10,785 bases of DNA from an uncultured Chloroflexota bacterium. GTDB lineage: Bacteria > Chloroflexota > Anaerolineae > Aggregatilineales > Phototrophicaceae. Every line of letters starts with the position of its first letter. Position 1 is the first letter of the stretch. The notes below the pieces were generated by a model that was not told the origin of the DNA, did no database searches, and worked only from the letters and a program-made list of their open reading frames with translations. Positions 6,435 through 10,785 of the stretch are shown here, piece after piece. The stretch lies in contig CALMDI010000639.1 in NCBI GenBank assembly GCA_937864975.1, positions 1-10,785 on the forward strand. The letters run 5' to 3'. The position numbers and the translations under genes were made by a program.

Positions 6435-8266
6435 AGACGAACTTTCGATCACTGATCGTGTTTCTCCTTACGGTCGCGCTTCTGAGTGTCGCGCTCGCGC
6501 CTGTGCAGGGTCAGGACAGGGAGCGCGTGCCTGTCGAAGAGCAGCAGTATATCTGGGTAGCGGCGAACGTAGCGCATCCGTTTTACGCGGAAGGGCTGGC
6601 GGGCTGGAACGCGGCGGCAGACATGCTGGGCGTGCAGGCAGATTTGGTCGGACCGGTCACGGCAGACGTGCAGCAGCAGATCACCATCATCGAGCAGGCG
6701 ATTGCTAATCCCACCACCGCCGGCATCCTGATCTACTCGGTCGACGACAACGCGCTTGAACCGGTGCTTCAGCGGGCGCGCGAGGCAGGCATCCCGGTGA
6801 TCACGGGCAACGGCGAGCTGCGCAACCGCGACATCCGCGACGCCTTCGTCGGCACCGCCAACACGGCGCTGGGTTCGACGGCGGCGGATCTGGTGGCGGA
6901 AGCGCTGGGCGGCGAAGGGCAGGTGGGCATCGTGTCGTTCATCAGCGCGCAGAACCATCAGGAGCGGGTGGCGGGCTTCGAGGCGCGGATCGCGGAGCGC
7001 TACCCGGACATCGAGGTGCTGGGGGTCGCGCCGGGGGATGGCACGCCGGAGTCGTCGCGGAGCGCGGCGGCGGCGTTCCTGCAAGCGAACCCGGACGTGG
7101 ACATGCTGTGGTCGACGGACGCCAGCAGCGGGGCGGTCGCGCAGGCGATCCGCGAGTCTGGCATGGCGGGGCAGGTGCTGTCGGTCGGAACCGACCGCAC
7201 GGAAGACCAAATCGCCGCTATTCAGGATGGGACAGTGTACGCCACCATCGTTCAGGACACGTTCGCGGAAGAGTTTACGTCGCTGAACTTCCTGTACTGG
7301 CTCTATAACGGCGAGTCCACCGTTCCTGATAGCTGCACGACGCGCCCCGCCGTCATCACCGCGGAGAATGTCGAGCAGTTGACCGCGCCGCGCGAGATGC
7401 AGGAACCCGGCGATGTCTCCGAGCAGCAGTATATCTGGGTAGCGGCGAACGTAGCGCATCCGTTTTACGCGGAAGGGCTGGCGGGCTGGAACGCGGCGGC
7501 AGACATGCTGGGCGTGCAGGCAGATTTGGTCGGACCGGTCACGGCAGACGTGCAGCAGCAGATCACCATCATCGAGCAGGCGATTGCTAATCCCACCACC
7601 GCCGGCATCCTGATCTACTCGGTCGACGACAACGCGCTTGAACCGGTGCTTCAGCGGGCGCGCGAGGCAGGCATCCCGGTGATCACGGGCAACGGCGAGC
7701 TGCGCAACCGCGACATCCGCGACGCCTTCGTCGGCACCGCCAACACGGCGCTGGGTTCGACGGCGGCGGATCTGGTGGCGGAAGCGCTGGGCGGCGAAGG
7801 GCAGGTGGGCATCGTGTCGTTCATCAGCGCGCAGAACCATCAGGAGCGGGTGGCGGGCTTCGAGGCGCGGATCGCGGAGCGCTACCCGGACATCGAGGTG
7901 CTGGGGGTCGCGCCGGGGGATGGCACGCCGGAGTCGTCGCGGAGCGCGGCGGCGGCGTTCCTGCAAGCGAACCCGGACGTGGACATGCTGTGGTCGACGG
8001 ATGCCAGCAGCGGGGCGGTGGCGCAGGCGATCCGCGAGTCTGGCATGGCGGAACAGGTGCGATCCGTCGGCACCGACCGCACGGAAGATCAACTGGCGGC
8101 GATCCGCGATGGCACGGTGTATGCGACGATTGTTCAGGATACCTTTGCCGAGGAATTCACATCGCTGAATTTCCTGTACTGGCTGCGTAACGGCATTTCG
8201 ACCGTTCCTGATAGCTGCACGACGCGCCCCGCTGTCATCACGGCGGAAAACGTCGACTCGCTGTAG
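6431..8266 (+). CDS. Two-domain (tandem-duplicated) sugar ABC transporter substrate-binding protein
   Basis: A 611-residue exported protein with a Sec-type signal (Lys and Arg, hydrophobic core, likely cleavage near VQGQ at about residue 30) and no lipobox Cys. It holds two complete type I sugar-binding domains: residues 37-317 and 331-611, joined by a 13-residue linker. Each looks like a full RbsB-type protein (usual length about 280-300). Both keep the aromatic pair in HPFY (Phe51/Tyr52 and Phe345/Tyr346) and the Asp in GTDR (Asp255 and Asp549) that correspond to ligand-contacting positions in RbsB. The first 210 residues of the domains are identical; the last 71 differ at eight positions. 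Ligand pockets should therefore be nearly the same, suggesting raised local binding capacity rather than two substrates. The start was placed at ATG 6431, not the upstream in-frame GTG 6356, because the signal peptide begins there. A terminator follows. Confidence 0.88.
   Translation: MKTNFRSLIVFLLTVALLSVALAPVQGQDRERVPVEEQQYIWVAANVAHPFYAEGLAGWNAAADMLGVQADLVGPVTADVQQQITIIEQAIANPTTAGILIYSVDDNALEPVLQRAREAGIPVITGNGELRNRDIRDAFVGTANTALGSTAADLVAEALGGEGQVGIVSFISAQNHQERVAGFEARIAERYPDIEVLGVAPGDGTPESSRSAAAAFLQANPDVDMLWSTDASSGAVAQAIRESGMAGQVLSVGTDRTEDQIAAIQDGTVYATIVQDTFAEEFTSLNFLYWLYNGESTVPDSCTTRPAVITAENVEQLTAPREMQEPGDVSEQQYIWVAANVAHPFYAEGLAGWNAAADMLGVQADLVGPVTADVQQQITIIEQAIANPTTAGILIYSVDDNALEPVLQRAREAGIPVITGNGELRNRDIRDAFVGTANTALGSTAADLVAEALGGEGQVGIVSFISAQNHQERVAGFEARIAERYPDIEVLGVAPGDGTPESSRSAAAAFLQANPDVDMLWSTDASSGAVAQAIRESGMAEQVRSVGTDRTEDQLAAIRDGTVYATIVQDTFAEEFTSLNFLYWLRNGISTVPDSCTTRPAVITAENVDSL
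6539..7381 (+). repeat. Direct repeat copy 1 (binding domain 1 of the two-domain protein)
   Basis: First copy of an 843-base in-frame tandem repeat; the second copy lies 882 bases downstream (7421-8263). Bases 6539-7119 match the second copy exactly. Two silent mismatches follow (7120 and 7138), and from 7170 to the end about 44 of 212 positions differ by hand count. Confidence 0.93.
7421..8263 (+). repeat. Direct repeat copy 2 (binding domain 2 of the two-domain protein)
   Basis: Second copy of the 843-base repeat, ending directly before the TAG stop at 8264-8266. The 39 bases between copies (7382-7420) encode a hydrophilic linker containing two Pro residues. The sharp change from identity to heavy silent divergence at 8052 (copy 1: 7170) is the notable feature. 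Confidence 0.93.
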
Positions 8267-8284
8267 ACACGGACAAGCTTAGTG

Positions 8285-8321
8285 GCATCCTGAGGTGTGG
8301 CTTGCCCTCAGGATGCTTTTT
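8285..8321 (+). terminator. Rho-independent terminator after the binding-protein gene
   Basis: GCATCCTGAGG (8285-8295) pairs perfectly with CCTCAGGATGC (8306-8316): an 11-bp stem with a 10-base loop, followed at once by five T residues (8317-8321). It starts 19 bases after the binding-protein stop codon and is the clearest transcription end in the window. On the other strand no T-run follows the stem, so it should act on plus-strand transcripts only. Confidence 0.92.
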
Positions 8322-8345
8322 CGCGCTTGTTTTGCTACCCGCATT

Positions 8346-8349
8346 GGAG
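8346..8349 (+). promoter_or_regulatory. Ribosome binding site fixing the SDR start
   Basis: GGAG lies seven bases before ATG 8357. The longer in-frame GTG start at 8297 falls within the terminator hairpin loop and would add 20 residues with no family match. Confidence 0.75.
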
Positions 8350-8356
8350 AGACATC

Positions 8357-9106
8357 ATGTTGCTGCCGGGCAAGGTTGCCTTGATTACGGGCGCTGCTTC
8401 GGGGATTGGTCGCGCGACGGCGGAGCTGTTTGCCCGCAACGGAGCCAGCGTCGCCGTCGTGGACGTGAACGAGGCTGGCGGGTTGGAGACCGTCAAAAAC
8501 ATTCACGCGGCGGGCGGTAACGCGATCTTCATTCGCGCGGATGTGGGGCGCATGGAGGAGGTTCGCGCGATGGTCGAGCGTGTGACCGATCATTTCGGCG
8601 AACTCCATATCGTGCATAGCAACGCGGCGTCTTATACCGAAAAGAATGCCACCGATCTGACCGAAGCGGAGTGGGATCGCACGCTCGACATCTGCCTGAA
8701 AGCCACCTGGATGATTGCCCACCATGCCATTCCGCATATTCTGGCGGCAGGCGGCGGGACCATCGTCATTACCGGGTCGGTTCACGCGATTCGCGGCTAC
8801 GCAAACTACACGCCCTATCAGGCGGCAAAGGGCGGGCTGCTGGCGCTGACGCGCTCGCTGGCGGCGGATTACGCGCCGACGATCCGCGTGAATACGATTC
8901 TTCCCGGCGCGATCGTGACCGGCTTATGGGATAAGGTCACCGACGCCGAGCGCGAGGACATTGCCCAGATGTGTCCGCTCAAGCGCAACGCCGCGCCGGA
9001 AGAGGTTGCCAGCGTTGCGCTGTTTCTCGCCTCCGACATGTCCTCGTATATCACCGGAACGTCGATTGTCGTCGATGGCGGTTTATCTTCCATCGTGACG
9101 CTCTGA
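8357..9106 (+). CDS. Short-chain dehydrogenase/reductase (SDR), NAD-dependent type
   Basis: A 249-residue cytoplasmic classical SDR, the usual length for the family, which oxidises or reduces an alcohol/ketone pair on substrates such as sugars, polyols or acyl chains. Seen: TGAASGIG cofactor motif (11-18), Asp36 at the end of the second strand (favours NAD over NADP), Ser141, and Tyr154 with Lys158 in YQAAK, giving the Ser-Tyr-Lys catalytic triad. The PG motif (183-184) and C-terminal VDGG (239-242) are also typical. Two positions differ from the common pattern: the NNAG motif reads SNAA (88-91), and the helix position usually held by the catalytic-tetrad Asn is Cys113 in DICLK. The gene lies just after a strong terminator and may rely on read-through or an unseen promoter. 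Its precise substrate is unknown. Confidence 0.93.
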   Translation: MLLPGKVALITGAASGIGRATAELFARNGASVAVVDVNEAGGLETVKNIHAAGGNAIFIRADVGRMEEVRAMVERVTDHFGELHIVHSNAASYTEKNATDLTEAEWDRTLDICLKATWMIAHHAIPHILAAGGGTIVITGSVHAIRGYANYTPYQAAKGGLLALTRSLAADYAPTIRVNTILPGAIVTGLWDKVTDAEREDIAQMCPLKRNAAPEEVASVALFLASDMSSYITGTSIVVDGGLSSIVTL

Positions 9107-9221
9107 GGGATGAGTCGGCGGGGCGCCGCCATCGATGGTGCGCGGAGCAGGGCGCTGACCTTTCACACTCCGCGAGAGTGAGCACAGCCAGACGTCCTGA
9201 CCATGCCGCCCTGATAGGCGC

Positions 9222-10445
9222 TTAGATCAGCTCGCTCGCAAACCGCTGCACCTTTTCGACCGCCTGAGCGATTTCCCGCACGTCGTCCTCGTCGCCGAGC
9301 AGAACGGGCTGCGGCAGGCAGACCACTTCGTCGAGCGCGCGCTGACTGATGGGAAAGGGTTGATGGCGAAGGGCATCCGTCTCGCCCGCGTTCGGGGCGA
9401 GCCGCTTCCGGTACGCGCCGCTCTGAAAAAATTCGAGCGCGTGAAGCGGCGGATAAGTTGCCTGGGTCGGGATGCCTTCGGCATTCAGCGCGTCGATGAA
9501 ACGCGCGGTCGACGCGCCGCGAAAGGCGGCGCAGTCGTAATGGAACAAATAGAGGTAATGCCCGTTCCGCGTGCAGCGTTCGTCCAGCCGCTGCGGTGTA
9601 ATGCCCTCAATTGCGCTCAGGCGGTCGTTCAGCAAGCGCGCGTTTCGGTCCCGCAGCGCTGTTTGCGCGTCGAGGCGCGTAAGTTGAGCGCCCAGCACCG
9701 CGCCCTGCCACTCGCTGAGACGATAATTCGATCCATAGATAAAATGCTCATAGAAGTGCCTGCCCGGCATTCGACCGCAATCATGCACCGACCGCGCGGT
9801 GCGGTCGAACGCCTCGTCGTTGCTGAGAATGATGCCGCCTTCGCCTGCGGTCATCGTCTTGCTTGCCTGGAAGCTGAACGTCCCCGCGACGCCAAACGTA
9901 CCCACTTTACGCCCGCGCCACTCGCTTGCGTGCGCGTGCGCGCTGTCTTCGACCAGCGCGGCTCCGTGACGCCCGGCAATCTCCGTCAGTCGATCCATAT
10001 CGCAGGGATGACCGCCCATGTGCACGACGATGATCGCTTTCGTGCGCGGTGTGATCGCCGCCTCGACGGCATCGGGGTCGATACAGTAGGTTTCGGGGTC
10101 AATATCGACCAGCACGGGCAGCGCGCCGGTCGATAGAATCGCGCTTGCGGTGGCGATGAACGTAAAGTCAGGCACGATGACTTCATCGCCCCAGCCGATA
10201 TCCAGCGCCGCGATCGTGATTTCGATGGCGTGGGTTCCGTTGGTGACGGCGAGACCGTACTTCGCAGCGTGGAACGCCGCGAACGCCCGCTCGAACTGCC
10301 CGGTTTTGTCGCCTTCCGTTCGCCACCAGTCGCGGCTTTCCAGCACGTCGAGCAGCGCCTGCCGTTCCAACTCGTCGTACTGAGGCCAGAGAGGAAACGG
10401 TTTCGACTTCGCTGGCTGACCGCCGCCAAGCGCGAGGTGCGACAT
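9222..10445 (-). CDS. DegT/DnrJ/EryC1/StrS-family PLP aminotransferase
   Basis: A 407-residue cytoplasmic PLP enzyme of the sugar aminotransferase family, which exchanges an amino group with keto-sugars or keto-cyclitols, usually using Glu or Gln. Seen in order: TNGTHAIE near residue 68 (phosphate-binding turn), EVIVPDFTFIATA (88-100), VEDSAHAH (165-172) with Asp167 expected to contact the PLP ring nitrogen, and SFQASKTMTAGEGG (191-204) with Lys196 as the Schiff-base lysine. YRLSEWQGAVL (241-251) is another family block. Length is normal. The start is ATG at 10445, supported by AGGAAAGGG (minus strand of 10454-10462) eight bases upstream; an extension to 10730 would overlap the neighbour in another frame and adds no family sequence. 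It runs 29 bases behind another aminotransferase and converges on the SDR. The keto substrate is not predictable. Confidence 0.94.
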   Translation of the reverse strand: MSHLALGGGQPAKSKPFPLWPQYDELERQALLDVLESRDWWRTEGDKTGQFERAFAAFHAAKYGLAVTNGTHAIEITIAALDIGWGDEVIVPDFTFIATASAILSTGALPVLVDIDPETYCIDPDAVEAAITPRTKAIIVVHMGGHPCDMDRLTEIAGRHGAALVEDSAHAHASEWRGRKVGTFGVAGTFSFQASKTMTAGEGGIILSNDEAFDRTARSVHDCGRMPGRHFYEHFIYGSNYRLSEWQGAVLGAQLTRLDAQTALRDRNARLLNDRLSAIEGITPQRLDERCTRNGHYLYLFHYDCAAFRGASTARFIDALNAEGIPTQATYPPLHALEFFQSGAYRKRLAPNAGETDALRHQPFPISQRALDEVVCLPQPVLLGDEDDVREIAQAVEKVQRFASELI

Positions 10446-10474
10446 TGGGCACGCCCTTTCCTGTTCCGCGCGGC

Positions 10475-10785
10475 TTATTTCAAACCCAGCGCTGCCGCTG
10501 CCTGATGAAAAATCCCGATAATCCGGTCGCACGTCTGGGGCGTGAGAATCGGCGGCACGGGAATCAGGTTGCTGCGCTCGAACAGATCGTCCATGCGCGG
10601 CAGCGTTCCCTTTTCGTAGCGGATGTCTCTGGCGAACTCGTTCAGGGGGTCGCTCCACGGACGCCCCGCCGAGTTCACCGGGCGCTTCTCCACCAGCGAC
10701 ACGTTGTTGTAGTAAACGTGCAGTCCCCAATCGACCATGCGGATATTGCCGACGCCGTCCGGTCCCGGTCGGACGCCTGCCGCCC
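10475..10785 (-). CDS. DegT-like aminotransferase, C-terminal part
   Basis: The last 103 or so codons of a minus-strand gene whose start lies beyond the right edge of the window; the stop is TAA at 10477-10475. The tail reads like the end of a longer DegT/DnrJ/EryC1/StrS member: a PRMDDLFERS motif, then IPVPPILTPQTCDRII and an amphipathic helix, matching the C-terminal small-domain pattern of these enzymes as I recall it. The PLP lysine and other active-site residues lie outside the window, so the family call rests on the tail alone. The stop codon is 29 bases from the next start, so the two genes are probably one operon. A different PLP or sugar-modifying family remains possible. Confidence 0.68.
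   Translation of the reverse strand, partial: AAGVRPGPDGVGNIRMVDWGLHVYYNNVSLVEKRPVNSAGRPWSDPLNEFARDIRYEKGTLPRMDDLFERSNLIPVPPILTPQTCDRIIGIFHQAAAALGLK

Noticed and set aside
6449..8092. Long minus-strand open frame (547 codons) opposite the two-domain binding protein
   Set aside because: It is the shadow of a GC-rich gene: Arg/His/Asp-rich with no domain, and it repeats only because the sense gene repeats. The plus-strand protein has a signal peptide and full family motifs.
9107..9221. Possible bidirectional terminator between the convergent SDR and aminotransferase genes
   Set aside because: Only 5-bp stems were found (9117-9121 with 9126-9130, and 9166-9170 with 9176-9180), and neither is followed by a T-run on either strand.
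10446..10730. N-terminal extension of the minus-strand aminotransferase to 10730
   Set aside because: The extra 95 residues lack family similarity and overlap, in another frame, the C-terminal part of the neighbouring aminotransferase; ATG at 10445 has a good ribosome site.

Overview
This GC-rich window (roughly 60% by eye) is most of a bacterial carbohydrate-uptake locus followed by sugar-modifying enzymes. No marker gene fixes the taxon. The style (several CUT2-type sugar ABC importers with single-domain ATPases, a Tat-exported binding protein, signal peptides ending near Gln-Asp, no lipobox cysteines, long antisense open frames) fits Chloroflexota such as Anaerolineae-like metagenome genomes. 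That assignment is an inference held at moderate confidence.

Plus strand, 2-8321, transporter region. The window opens inside a RbsC-type permease (2-295). Next come a possible tiny ORF (292-354), a Tat-signal sugar-binding protein (373-1428), a perfect 10-bp hairpin (1467-1490), a single-domain ATPase (1519-2271), a second permease (2289-3371), a D-2-hydroxyacid dehydrogenase (3381-4400), a second single-domain ATPase (4445-5221), a third permease (5246-6277), a 40-codon ORF with a strong ribosome binding site that overlaps the next start by ATGA (6312-6434), and an unusual binding protein with two tandem complete sugar-binding domains (6431-8266). A strong intrinsic terminator (8285-8321) closes this set. 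Short spacing and co-orientation suggest one transcription unit.

The repeated gene order ATPase - permease - small ORF - binding protein suggests two or three importer modules in series, with the dehydrogenase between modules. The most striking feature is the 882-bp-spaced tandem duplication inside the last binding-protein gene. Its first 581 bases are identical in both copies, while the last ~212 bases differ at about 44 positions, mostly silent. That pattern points to recent gene conversion, or to a misassembly that needs ruling out.

Plus strand, 8357-9106: a short-chain dehydrogenase/reductase starts 35 bases after the terminator. Minus strand, 10785-9222: two DegT/DnrJ/EryC1/StrS-type PLP aminotransferases in tandem (the upstream one cut by the window edge) run toward it. 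The likely theme is import of a sugar, sugar acid, polyol or amino-cyclitol and its NAD- and PLP-dependent conversion. The substrate cannot be read from the sequence. The 115 bases between the convergent genes (9107-9221) hold only weak short hairpins. No regulator, tRNA, rRNA, CRISPR array or insertion sequence was seen.
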